From: Neocallimastix lanati (nom. inval.)
Lineage: Eukaryota > Neocallimastigomycota > Neocallimastigomycetes > Neocallimastigales > Neocallimastigaceae
Length of the DNA: 64,000 nt
NCBI GenBank assembly: GCA_016946835.1
Contig: JACVTC010000063.1
Span: 626,001 to 690,000 of the forward strand
Direction of reading: 5' to 3'
The notes beneath the pieces are model-generated. The model was given only the letters and a program-made list of their open reading frames with translations, did no database searches and had not been told where the DNA came from. Positions within the stretch are counted from its first letter, which is position 1. Each line of letters opens with the position of its first letter. Shown here in pieces: positions 50,898 through 64,000 of this stretch. A program made the position numbers and the translations under genes.

Positions 50898-53800
50898 TTT
50901 TTTTTTTTTTTTTATTTTTAACGGCAGCAAACTTGTTTCATCTTTATTAATTAAATATTTGATAAAATACATGTAATAAAATAATAAAAAAAGATAAAAA
51001 AAATAAACAAAAAAATAAAACACAAAATAAAATAAAATAATGGTATAATATATTCTAGTTTCATTTAATTAATATCTGTAAGACTTCACAAGGACATTAT
51101 TATACTGTAGTATAATAATTAATTTTGACTACACAATGTTAATTATAATTTTAAGATACAAAATTATGATCTTCATTGGTTGCGCTAGCCCTGCTGGCCT
51201 GTCTTACTGTTTCTTCAGCATTGACGCTCTTGGTAGTAGTACGATTCGATTTGAACCTATTGAACAAAGACCATTGCTGGCCAATAGCAATAGGTATAAT
51301 CGATTGGAGAAGTGCCGCAGTAACCACTAAGAACGGAGTATCAGAATAAGCACCTGATTTCATCTGGCACTTAAATAGATCCTTCCATTCCCTTGTACTG
51401 TTATTAATACTTCGACCTCCAAGAAGGAAATTAAACACTTTTTCACACACACTAGAATCAATATACACATTATTTTCAATACTATTACTAACATTACTAA
51501 AAATACTATTACTAATATTATTATTACTATTATAACTATTACTATTATTACTATTACTATTATCATTATTACTATTAACAATATCATTTGTTAGGTTGCC
51601 ACGGTAAAAAGCATTATATAAAAATAAAATTTTATCATTAACTTTACTACGAGTATGATTGAAAAAAGGACAATCAATTAACCAATGACTTATCCATTGT
51701 TTATTACTTTTACAACAGGGACAATAATTAGGACACATTTGATCTACAATTTTTGCAGCTTTAGCAATTCTAGCATCTAATCTATATCCGCTTCGTGCTC
51801 TCAATAGCCAATAGAAACCATATGAAAGATCAGGATATTCATAACAAAGTTTAATAAATTTTGATGTTTCTTCGAATTTGTTTTTGTCATAAAACTCAGC
51901 TTTAATAGAATTGACTTTCATATCTCTTTTCCAATAAAAATCCTTGATTATATTATCGTTATTACCTCTTTTCTCTAGTTTACGTTTAAGAGTTCTACTT
52001 TCTTTTGTCCATGTATATTTTCTAGATCTTGGAATATTATTAACTAAATAGGAAATAATACAATTTGAATCTTTCCACTTATCAAAACATTTGACTTGAG
52101 ACAAAGCACATTTAGCTGACAATGAAGGAATATGTAAATCTTTTGAAATAGAATATACATTAATAAATGATTTGGCTTTTTGTATACCTGCAATCCATCT
52201 TAATCCTTTATTAATTAATTTCTGAGTATTATTTGTTCTAGCTTTATTTGAACCAAGTAAAGGCGCAAAGTAAGAGACTTTACTAAGTACATAAGAGTTA
52301 ATTATAATCTTTTTAAATGGAATAGGAATTTTGGAGTTTGAAAGAAATTTACTAACAGAAAAGAGAGCTTTAGTAACTTTAGAGTTAAGTAATTTAATAA
52401 TAGGGTTCAATGATAAGCTTTTATCAAATGGTATACCTAAATAGGTATAACATTTAGTTATTGGAATTGGTTGACCAGCAAGATAAAAAGTAGGATCTCT
52501 TTTATTTTGAAAAAGAGGTGTGTCTGGTCGAATCACCATCGTTGCACACTTATTAATTCCAAAATTCATCATATTAAATTTAGCCCATTCATTTACCTTC
52601 TTAAGCATTTTTTTCAACTTAGTTCTTGACGGTGCGCATAGAACAATATCATCTGCAAAGAGTCCACCACAACATCTAGATTCGCCTAAAGGAATTCCAA
52701 GTTCTGAAACATCATTAAAAATGTCATTAATAAAAAGATTGAAAAGAATTGGTGATAGTGGACAACCTTGTCTAACTCCTTTCATAATATTAAAAGATTC
52801 CGAATATTGATCATCAATTTTAACACTAGCTTTGGATGTCAAATATAGATTTTTTATAAATTGATAACATTTACCTCTAATACCTAAAGCATCTAATTTA
52901 TATAAAATATTACCTATTGGAACAGAATCATATGCCTTTTTTAAATCTAGAAAAGCTAGGTAAGTTTCTTTATTATCATTTTTACGCCTTTGACAAATTT
53001 CTCGAATTGAAATAAATAAACTAACACATTCTTCTTTAGTACGAAATCCAAATTGCTCTGGCCTAATAAAATTATTTTTAAGTCCATATTCTGAAATTCT
53101 TTTGGAGACTATTTTCGAAATGAGTTTAATACCATTGTTAATCAGAGAGATACCTCGATAATTATCACAATCAGATAGATCATCTCCTTTTTTAGGAATA
53201 GATATAATACTTGCTTCATTCCATGAGCTAGGAAATTCTCCATTCCAAATTCTTGAGTATATCTTCTGTAAACAATTTAAACCAGAAGAAGAATTATTTA
53301 CTGAATTTTCGTCATCCGGAGGAATTAAAGCATTATAAAATTCAATAGGAATTCCATCCGGGCCTGAAGCTTTAAAATTTGGAGTAGCCAAAATTGCTTC
53401 TCTAATTTCTTCTATACTGATGTCTTGATTTATATCCCATTCATTGTGTCTCGTATACCTAAATGTTCCATTGGAAAATTTATTATACCATTCGATTAAT
53501 GCACTATTGATATCAGAATGGCTTGAAGCAAGTTTTTTATAGTGATTGTGCCATACTTCTAACTGTTCTTTAGTAGAAGTAGCTAGTTTACCATTTTTGT
53601 CCTTTACTGGAGAATTTGACATATTTTTAAATTTATCTACTTTTGCTGTTGTTTTAAGCCATTTCCAAGCTTTTTTAGGGTTATGAGATTTCATATATTC
53701 ACATCCTGTATTAATCCAATGTTGGTATTCAGTTTTCCTATAAATATTACACATATGATGAATAATTTTGCACATTCTATTATATTTATCAATTAATTCT

Positions 53801-54852
53801 TCAAATTCATCTAAATTATGATAAGAACCTCTTCTTTTAATGGATTTATATAATTTCATTTTGAGTTTTTGCAAATTAAATATTTTCTGCGACATATGAA
53901 AAAAAGATTTTCGAACTTCTGAAATTGACGTGATATTAAGTTCCTTAGCAATATTGAATGAAGTTGAAATAAATTTCTTTGAAATATCATCAATACTAAT
54001 ATTAGGATCTGGAATCACTTCCTCTAATACACTAAAATAGTTGTTGTCAAAAATTGATTCTTTTTCATTTATACATTTTAATCTATCCCATTTAACTGTC
54101 TTTTTAGGCAGAGAGAAAGAATTATCTTAATTAACTGATGAAAAACATTTACCTTTTATTAATAAAGGTTTATGATCCGAAATGGGGGGAAAGTCAATAA
54201 AAGTACCATATGAAAGTAAATCTAACATATGATCATTGACAATCGCATGATCTATATCAGATTCTCTATTACCTCTACTCCATGAAATTGGGGAGCCCCA
54301 TAAGGGAAGAATTTTCCAATTACTAAATTTAGAGAGCAAATTACTTAATTTCTCAGTAGGTAAATTAAAATCACCAACCAACATTGAAGGATGAGAAGAG
54401 TGACTATTTAACCAAGACAATATTTCAATTCTAGCAGCTCTAGCATGAAGGCTATGGCCACTATGAGGTACGTACACATTACCAATAGAACATTTAGTGA
54501 AATTCCAAAAATTATAAGTATACAAGGAAATAATATACTCATAAGTGTTGTTTTCAAGAGAGGCTTGACAAGAATTATGAAACCCAATATAAAGACCTCT
54601 TTTACCGGGAATTTCATTATTAGCTTTTTTGAAGAAATGTTTGTAGTTTTTTAATGATACTCGACATGGATATTTACTGCTAGAACCTGAACCATTTCCT
54701 GTTTCCTGAAAGCATAAGAAAAGTGGTTTGTACATTGAAATAAAGAATTCAACACTGTCTTTTTTATCAAAGTTCCATCTATTAGTATTCCAACAGACAC
54801 ATAGAGAAAATTCTTTAACTGTATTATTATTAATGAGTGTTATTAATATTAT
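50898..54852 (-). mobile_element. LINE-A: near-complete non-LTR retrotransposon with AP endonuclease and RT
   Basis: Flanked by TGTAAGGAC (50889-50897 and 54853-54861). The T-run starting at 50898 is the poly(A) tail, followed inward by a 3' UTR of about 240 bp. ORF2 spans nearly the whole element. The 5' end falls just before the endonuclease, so any ORF1 or 5' UTR is absent. A single in-frame stop separates endonuclease and RT. Confidence 0.88.
51151..54851 (-). pseudogene. LINE-A ORF2: endonuclease-reverse transcriptase with one in-frame stop
   Basis: The AP-endonuclease domain comes first (54830-54127) with WNTNRWN, CFQETG, GDFNLP, SDIDHAIV and ISDHKPLL, the catalytic and metal-binding motifs of the exonuclease/endonuclease/phosphatase family. 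A TAA at 54127-54129 interrupts, and the same frame continues (DNSFSLPKKTVKWDRL) into the 955-codon part. That part has SGPDGIP, FLDLKKAYDSVP, GVRQGCPLSP and catalytic FADDIVL near residue 452, then a zinc-finger-like CPNYCPCCKSN..SHWLIDC near 761, an Asn/Ser-rich linker and a conserved C-terminus. One stop is the only defect seen. It is fatal unless read through. Confidence 0.88.
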
Positions 54853-55559
54853 TGTAAGGACTTTAGAAAGGATAATCATTGATTATCATCAGAATCACAG
54901 AAAGGAAGTAATATAATAGATTCCACTTAAACCTTAATTGATTATATTTTAAATAACATATCACTTTAATATAAAATATTACCAAAAATAAAAATAAAAC
55001 TATAAAATAAATATTTACACCCACAAATTCACATAATATACTCATTTAATTATTTTTTTTTAATATATATTATTTTATTTTTTATTAATTTTTTATAAGA
55101 TTTTTTTCTTTTTTTCCTATTTTTTTTTTCATTTATATATATTAATTTTAAAAAAAAAAAAAAATAAAAATTTTTTTATTTTCTTTTTTTTGCTAAATTT
55201 TTTAATTTCACACAACTTCTTTTTTTCGTTTAATTTGTTTTGTTTTTTTAATAATTCATTATAATAATAATAGTGATTTTGGTTATTTTTAAATATAATT
55301 TTTGTTTTCAAAATAATAAATTCATTTTTCTATTTATAAAGAAACAAAATAAAACTACTTTTTTATCTAAATTATCTATATATATAAATTAATATTTAAA
55401 ATTACAATCAAAATAAAAAAATTTATTTTTTTTTCTTTCGCTATTTTAAATATAAAATTTAAATATATTCTAAAAAAAAATAAAAAGAAATTTAATTTGT
55501 TTCTTTAAAAAAAAATTCTAGATAATATATGGTTAATGTTTAAATATTGATTAAATTGC
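54853..55559. other. intergenic region between LINE-A and eEF2
   Basis: AT-rich with T/A runs. It begins with the LINE-A target duplication (54853-54861) and contains the eEF2 3' flank. No gene is supported; small frames here are chance. Confidence 0.6.
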
Positions 55560-58100
55560 TTAGAGCTTATCGAAGAACTTATCAAGAGCTGGAATTTCTG
55601 GAGCAAGACCCTTTCTCTTACGGATGGAAGTAACAATTTCTTGTAACTTGTTAGCGTTTGGTGAATCAATTTCACCTTCCATAACTTCCCAGTGATCGAA
55701 AAGACAGTTAGGGAAGGCTTGACCACCAGTTTCAGCACGAAGGGATTCAGTGAAACCGAAAGATTCAGCAATTGGAAGGTAACCCTTAATGACGTGCATA
55801 TCAGTACCTGGACGAACTTCATCATCAGTAACACGACCACGACGTTGGTTAAGAACAGTGTAAACACCACCCATAGCAGCAGCTGGACAAGTAATTTCAC
55901 AAAGGAAGATTGGTTCTTGAAGAGTTGGCTTAGCAGTAAGTTGGGAAGCGTAACAGACACGACGAAGGGTTGGGATAATTTGACCACCACCACGGTGAAT
56001 GGAATCAGCGTGAAGGGTAACATCTAAAATGTTGAAACGGACACCACGCATGTTTTCATCACAGAGAACACCTTCCTTACTAGCCCATTCGAAACCGGCA
56101 ATACAGGAATCCTTAATTTCATTAAGATATTGGACGGCCTTAGTACAATCGACAAGAACGTTTGGACCGTTAGAGTTTGGAGCGAAGGCCCAGATCTTAC
56201 GAGCTTCCATAACATCCCATTCGTAAGTTTCAGCAAGGTAACGAGCACGAACCTTAACATCATCACGTGGAGAACATTTACCTTCAACACCAGCTTCAAT
56301 ATCGTTACTGAGTTCTTCAGCTAATGGAAGAGCCTTCATGAAGATACGGTTGTGCTTGTTTGGAGACTTAGAAAGACAAACACGGTCAGATTCAGTGGTA
56401 ACGGTTTCACGGTAAGTAACAATTGGATCCATCTTAATAATTGGAATTTGAGCGTGATCTTCTTCAAGATCCTTAAGACAAATTTCTAAGTGAAGTTCAC
56501 CAGCACCAGCAACAATGTGTTCACCAGCATCGTTAGTAGTAACTTGGACACATGGATCAGACTTAGAAAGACGCTTAAGACCTTCAACAAGCTTTGGTAA
56601 ATCAGATGGGTTCTTTGGACGGACAGAAACTTGGACGACTGGAGAGACAGAGAACTTCATAACTCTTAAGTTGTAGGCGTTTTCATCAGTAGAAAGAGTA
56701 CCAGATTTGAGAAGGTATTGGTCAAGACCGACAAGACCGACAAGGTTACCACATGGAACATCTTCAATTGGTTCGACGGTACGACCCATCATAAGAACAG
56801 TACGTTGGACATTCTTAATGAAAAGATCATCCTTCTTACCTGGTACGTAGTTTGGACCTTGAATACGAACCTTAAGACCAGCACGGATAGTACCAGAGAA
56901 GACACGACCGAAAGCGTAGAAACGACCCTTATCAGAAGTTGGAACCATCTTAGAGACGTAAACCATAAGTGGACCGTTTGGATCACAGTTACGGATAGCA
57001 GTGGCACAAGCATCATCACCTGGACCTTCGTATAAGTTGTCAACTCTGTAACGTTGGGCAACGACTGGAGATGGTAAGTGAATAACCATCATTTCCAATA
57101 AAGCTTCAGCAGCTGGAAGGAATTTTCTCATAACAGTCTTTAAGAGGTGCTTACCTTCAAGACCAACTTCATCAGACTTAAGTTGAATACCGAGCTTGTC
57201 AACAAGAGTCATAATTTGCTTCTTGTCACCCTTCATAATGGTATCGAAAAGACGGTAGATTGGGTCAAGAGCGAACATACAGAAAGCACGTTCGAGTTGT
57301 CCACCCTTACCATCGTCAGACTTGGTAGTCCATTTCTTGGTACGGTGGTTGAAGTAGTGATCACCCCAAAGTCTCTTCATCATCTTGTTAACTGGAATAC
57401 CGAACTTCTTGGCGTAAAGACGAGAGATATCAAGAAGAGTGAAAGCCCAGGCTTGAAGACCAGAACCAAAAGCAATAGTACCTTCAGTTGGAACAATTTG
57501 GACATCACCAAGAGCCTTAGATTGGTAAGTAGAAATGGTAATGTTAAGGTTTTCAATAGTTCTACATAAGGATTGGTATAAATCTTCCTTAGTTTGTTGT
57601 AATTCAAGAAGAGCACGGTCGACCTTGTTAACAATAACGACTGGCTTAATGTATTCAGTAAGAGCTTGACGTAATACAGTTTCAGTTTGGACAGAGACAC
57701 CTTCAATACAATCGACGACAACAAGAGCACCATCAGTAACACGAAGGGCAGCAGTAACTTCAGAAGAGAAATCGACGTGTCCTGGAGAATCGATAAGGTT
57801 AATTAAGAATTCCTTACCATCAGTTTCTTCCTTGACGAGTGGAAGGTTTTCGTCTTCCATCTCAAAGAACATAGAAATGGCAGTAGACTTAATAGTAATA
57901 CCACGCATTTGTTCATCTGGACGGGTATCCATATAACGTTGGTCACCAGCCTTTTCAGATGCAATAATACCGGCCTTAGAAACTAAGGAATCGGAAATAG
58001 TAGACTTACCGTGATCGACGTGAGCAATAACACTCATGTTACGAATGTTACGCTTCTTTTTCATAAGTTCGTGAACTTCATCAATAGTAAAGTTAACCAT
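55560..58100 (-). CDS. EEF2: translation elongation factor 2 (eEF2)
   Basis: 846 aa, intronless, close to the usual fungal length of 842. This cytosolic GTPase drives ribosome translocation. Domain I has AHVDHGKST (26-34), the DEQMRGITI switch, DSPGHVDF and NKVD. Domain IV has the tip loop [10 protein letters not shown], with H702 as the residue converted to diphthamide. The C-terminus ends FFDKL, like the yeast YYDKL. At position 57, where fungal and animal proteins have the regulatory Thr of the RFTDTRKDE loop, this one has Met (RYMDTRPDE). Codon use is strongly biased (GGT, GTC, AAG, CGT) and GC-richer than the surroundings, as expected for a very highly expressed gene. It is a vertical housekeeping gene, not part of the transposon cluster. 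Confidence 0.99.
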   Translation of the reverse strand: MVNFTIDEVHELMKKKRNIRNMSVIAHVDHGKSTISDSLVSKAGIIASEKAGDQRYMDTRPDEQMRGITIKSTAISMFFEMEDENLPLVKEETDGKEFLINLIDSPGHVDFSSEVTAALRVTDGALVVVDCIEGVSVQTETVLRQALTEYIKPVVIVNKVDRALLELQQTKEDLYQSLCRTIENLNITISTYQSKALGDVQIVPTEGTIAFGSGLQAWAFTLLDISRLYAKKFGIPVNKMMKRLWGDHYFNHRTKKWTTKSDDGKGGQLERAFCMFALDPIYRLFDTIMKGDKKQIMTLVDKLGIQLKSDEVGLEGKHLLKTVMRKFLPAAEALLEMMVIHLPSPVVAQRYRVDNLYEGPGDDACATAIRNCDPNGPLMVYVSKMVPTSDKGRFYAFGRVFSGTIRAGLKVRIQGPNYVPGKKDDLFIKNVQRTVLMMGRTVEPIEDVPCGNLVGLVGLDQYLLKSGTLSTDENAYNLRVMKFSVSPVVQVSVRPKNPSDLPKLVEGLKRLSKSDPCVQVTTNDAGEHIVAGAGELHLEICLKDLEEDHAQIPIIKMDPIVTYRETVTTESDRVCLSKSPNKHNRIFMKALPLAEELSNDIEAGVEGKCSPRDDVKVRARYLAETYEWDVMEARKIWAFAPNSNGPNVLVDCTKAVQYLNEIKDSCIAGFEWASKEGVLCDENMRGVRFNILDVTLHADSIHRGGGQIIPTLRRVCYASQLTAKPTLQEPIFLCEITCPAAAMGGVYTVLNQRRGRVTDDEVRPGTDMHVIKGYLPIAESFGFTESLRAETGGQAFPNCLFDHWEVMEGEIDSPNANKLQEIVTSIRKRKGLAPEIPALDKFFDKL

Positions 58101-61234
<3,134 letters not shown>

Positions 61235-61808
61235 TATTCAGTAAAAATGAAATGTTTAACAATTGGTTAAAACAATTGTCAATTGTATTTGATATAATTT
61301 GATAGTAATCATTTATTTTTTATTATTTAATTATTTATTTGATTTCTATATTCTTATTTCTTTATCCTTATTTATTATTATTAATATTTTATTTTGGAAG
61401 CTAAATACTTGATATAAAGAATTTTAAAAATTGTATTCTAATATTAATTGGTTATTGATTTATACACATAGTTTAAATTATAAAAAGCAAATTTTAGAGC
61501 TGCATTAAAGTTTTTATTATTATTTTAATTAATAAATATATGTATTAATTATTAAAAATATGTAAATTTAATTAAAAATAAAACTTTAAAAAAAAAATAT
61601 ATATATATATAATAAATATATATAATAAAATAATCTTATTTTATTAATGTGGAAAAAAAAAAGTATAGTAAAAAAAAGTTTTTATACATACTTCCGCATT
61701 CTATATGTTTATAGTTCCATAAAAAATTAAAAAAATAAATAATAAAATTAAAGGTATACAAAATAATATTAATATTCAATTAAATGATATAAAATAATTG
61801 AAATTTTG

Positions 61809-61860
<52 letters not shown>

Positions 61861-62309
61861 TTTGAATATTATTGGATTTTATTATCAACAAAAACTCTTT
61901 TTTTTTAATTCTACAATATAACTCATACATAGTAAAGCCTAAAGTGCCACATACATAAGAAGAAAAATATTTAAAATGTTGTTAAACTAAATATACAAAA
62001 TTAAGATAATTTTTAATAATAGTATGGCTTTATTATAAATGTATTAAGAAGGTAATTTAAAAATAATATATATATATTTTTTATATTATCATATTTAATA
62101 TTATAAATTAATAGTGTTATTTAATAACATGAAATAGATTATATATTCATAAATACAAACCTTATTTTAATCTATTTCAAAAAAAAAAAAAAGCATTTAA
62201 TATTCACAAATTAATAGTTTATTTATTAAAATGAAATAAAATTATATATTCATAAATACAAACTTTATTTTAATCTATATCGAAAAAAAAAAAAAAAATT
62301 AATAAGCTA
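61235..62309. other. AT-rich intergenic DNA with A-tailed duplication
   Basis: Includes a second (TTTA)n array at 61810-61863. A unit of about 85 bp, TTAATAG...TTCATAAATACAAAC...TTTTAATCTAT ending in an A-run, occurs twice in tandem (62108-62192 and 62211-62298). These could be tails of short retroelements. No gene seen. Confidence 0.55.
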
Positions 62310-62380
62310 GTATTTGATAATTTCCTTAAGCAATATTAATTATTCTTTTTTAATATTGTTAAAAGAAGTTATCAAATAAC
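62310..62380. repeat. 71-bp imperfect palindrome (hairpin 1)
   Basis: The arm GTATTTGATAATTTCCTTAA and its continuation through CAATATTAA pair with TTAATATTGTTAAAAGAAG and TTATCAAATAAC, with few mismatches and a loop of about 9 nt. Confidence 0.75.
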
Positions 62381-62520
62381 AACACATGGTTTATATATTT
62401 ATATATTCATCTATCATACATTTTTATTAATTTTTAATTTATTTTCTATTAATATATTTCAATACTTCTTTATTAAAAAATAATAGTTTAAATATATAAA
62501 TTATTAAACATTTTAGTAAA

Positions 62521-62596
62521 GTTAACCTATTTCATATTCTTATATATTCCAATTTTTCTAATATTGGAAAATATTAGGAATATGGAATAGGTTAAC
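62521..62596. repeat. 76-bp imperfect palindrome (hairpin 2)
   Basis: Starts GTTAACCTATTTCATATTC and ends GAATATGGAATAGGTTAAC. Arms of about 33 bp with few mismatches surround a short loop (TTTTCTAAT). Confidence 0.8.
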
Positions 62597-62689
62597 AGGC
62601 ATATGAACTATAGACTAAGAAAAACTTTATAATTAACTAAAAAAAAAACAAAAAAAAACTTTTTCTATTACTAATACTATAATATTTTA

Positions 62690-63735
62690 TAGTACTTCAC
62701 TATTTATTTTATTTTATTTTGTTTTTATTCATACTTTAATATTTTATAGTACTTCACTATTTATTTTATTTTATTTTATTTTTATTCATACTTTAATATT
62801 TTATAGTAATTCACTATTTATTTTATTTTATTTTATTTTATTTTTATTCATACTTTAATATTTTATAGTACTTCACTATTTATTTTATTTTATTTTATTT
62901 TTATTCATACTTTAATATTTTATAGTGCTTCACTATTTATTTTATTTTATTTTATTTTTATTCATACTTTAATATTTTATAGTGCTTCACTATTTATTTT
63001 ATTTTATTTTATTTTTATTCATACTTTAATATTTTATAGTACTTCACTATTTATTTTATTTTATTTTATTTTTATTCATACTTTAATATTTTATAGTGCT
63101 TCACTATTTATTTTATTTTATTTTATTTTTATTCATACTTTAATATTTTATAGTACTTCACTATTTATTTTATTTTATTTTATTTTTATTCATACTTTAA
63201 TATTTTATAGTACTTCACTATTTATTTTATTTTATTTTATTTTTATTCATACTTTAATATTTTATAGTACTTCACTATTTATTTTATTTTATTTTATTTT
63301 TATTCATACTTTAATATTTTATAGTACTTCACTATTTATTTTATTTTATTTTATTTTTATTCATACTTTAATATTTTATAATACTTCACTATTTATTTTA
63401 TTTTATTTTATTTTATTTTTATTCATACTTTAATATTTTATAGTACTTCACTATTTATTTTATTTTATTTTATTTTTATTCATACTTTAATATTTTATAA
63501 TACTTCACTATTTATTTTATTTTATTTTATTTTTATTCATACTTTAATATTTTATAGTACTTCACTATTTATTTTATTTTATTTTATTTTTATTCATACT
63601 TTAATATTTTATAATACTTCACTATTTATTTTATTTTATTTTATTTTTATTCATACTTTAATATTTTATAGTACTTCACTATTTATTTTATTTTATTTTA
63701 TTTTTATTCATACTTTAATATTTTATAGTACTTCA
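62690..63735. repeat. 57-bp minisatellite, about 18 copies
   Basis: The unit contains TTTTATAGTACTTCACTATT, then TTTTA pentamers and TTTTATTCATACTTTAATA. The period is 57 bp, with occasional 62-bp units carrying one extra pentamer. Read on the other strand, the unit (AATAGTGAAGTACTATAA, ATTAAAGTATGAATAAAAAT) resembles the second satellite subfamily of the single MULE. Confidence 0.93.
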
Positions 63736-63898
63736 TAAAATACTTTTTTTTTTTTTATTCCACTTATTTTTTAATTAAATAGTTTAATAAAAATAGAATG
63801 CTATAAAATATATATACATGATAAGGACTTATTTTTTTCCTTAATTTATTTTATAAAAACATTATGATGAAACTGCCTTTATTAGAAAAGTAAATAAT

Positions 63899-63956
<58 letters not shown>

Positions 63957-64000
63957 TTGAATTAATTTAAAATACTTTTTTAGTGAAATATTAACCCTAT
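63736..64000. other. right end of window with (TAA)n microsatellite
   Basis: AT-rich sequence with a (TAA)n run of about 58 bp at 63897-63954. No gene seen. Confidence 0.8.

Noticed and set aside
55692-57569. Several plus-strand open frames across the eEF2 gene
   Set aside because: They are antisense shadows of a strongly codon-biased gene; none resembles a known protein.

Overview
The window looks like a repeat-rich, very AT-rich chromosome segment of a fungus. The one clearly ordinary protein gene is a fungal-type translation elongation factor 2 (eEF2). Asn/Lys-rich retroelement proteins, long A/T homopolymers, (TTTA)n and (AAAAT)n arrays and compact intron-poor genes suggest an anaerobic gut chytrid (Neocallimastigomycota); that placement is inference from style and not from a database match. 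Only two ordinary host genes look functional: tRNA-Ala(CGC) at 42179-42250 and eEF2 at 55560-58100 (minus). A third host gene, a secreted M13 (neprilysin-type) metallopeptidase on the minus strand, is a pseudogene carrying point frameshifts, a stop and two retrotransposons.

Layout. 1-390: degenerate end of the M13 pseudogene plus short duplications. 391-7420: complete Ty3/gypsy element (Ty3-1), 735-bp LTRs, TSD ATTTC. 7421-7466: M13 fragment with the GHE motif. 7467-13730: second complete Ty3 element (Ty3-2, chromodomain), TSD ATAAC. 13731-15467: rest of the M13 pseudogene. 15612-20793: complete Ty1/copia element, 243-bp LTRs. 20799-36460: two tandem minus-strand solo LTRs distantly related to the Ty3-1 LTR, each split at the same LTR position by a MULE DNA transposon. 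The first MULE (21200-29152) is an 8-kb palindrome with two inverted transposase genes around a satellite core; the second (30561-36194) is a single copy with the only unbroken transposase. 36515-42162: third complete Ty3 element (Ty3-3, minus), ending 16 bp before the tRNA-Ala gene. 44228-54852: a degraded Ty3 fragment and a pile-up of nested, mostly 5'-truncated LINEs, all on the minus strand. 55560-58100: eEF2. 58101-64000: AT-rich intergenic DNA with microsatellites, two hairpins and a 57-bp minisatellite related to the MULE satellites.

How the parts relate. The main content is a set of selfish elements whose replication signals can be read directly. All three Ty3 elements have a primer-binding site, flush with the 5' LTR, that is complementary to their own LTR 30-46 bp downstream of a TATA box. 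This is the layout of Tf1-type self-priming. The copia PBS instead matches the anticodon arm of tRNA-Lys(CUU), implying a half-tRNA primer. Ty3-1 has a textbook -1 frameshift signal (AAAAAAC, stop, hairpin) between gag and pol. Ty3-3 sits where a Pol III start-site-targeting integrase would place it. The palindromic MULE has matching 9-bp target duplications at its outer ends, so it probably moved as one unit.
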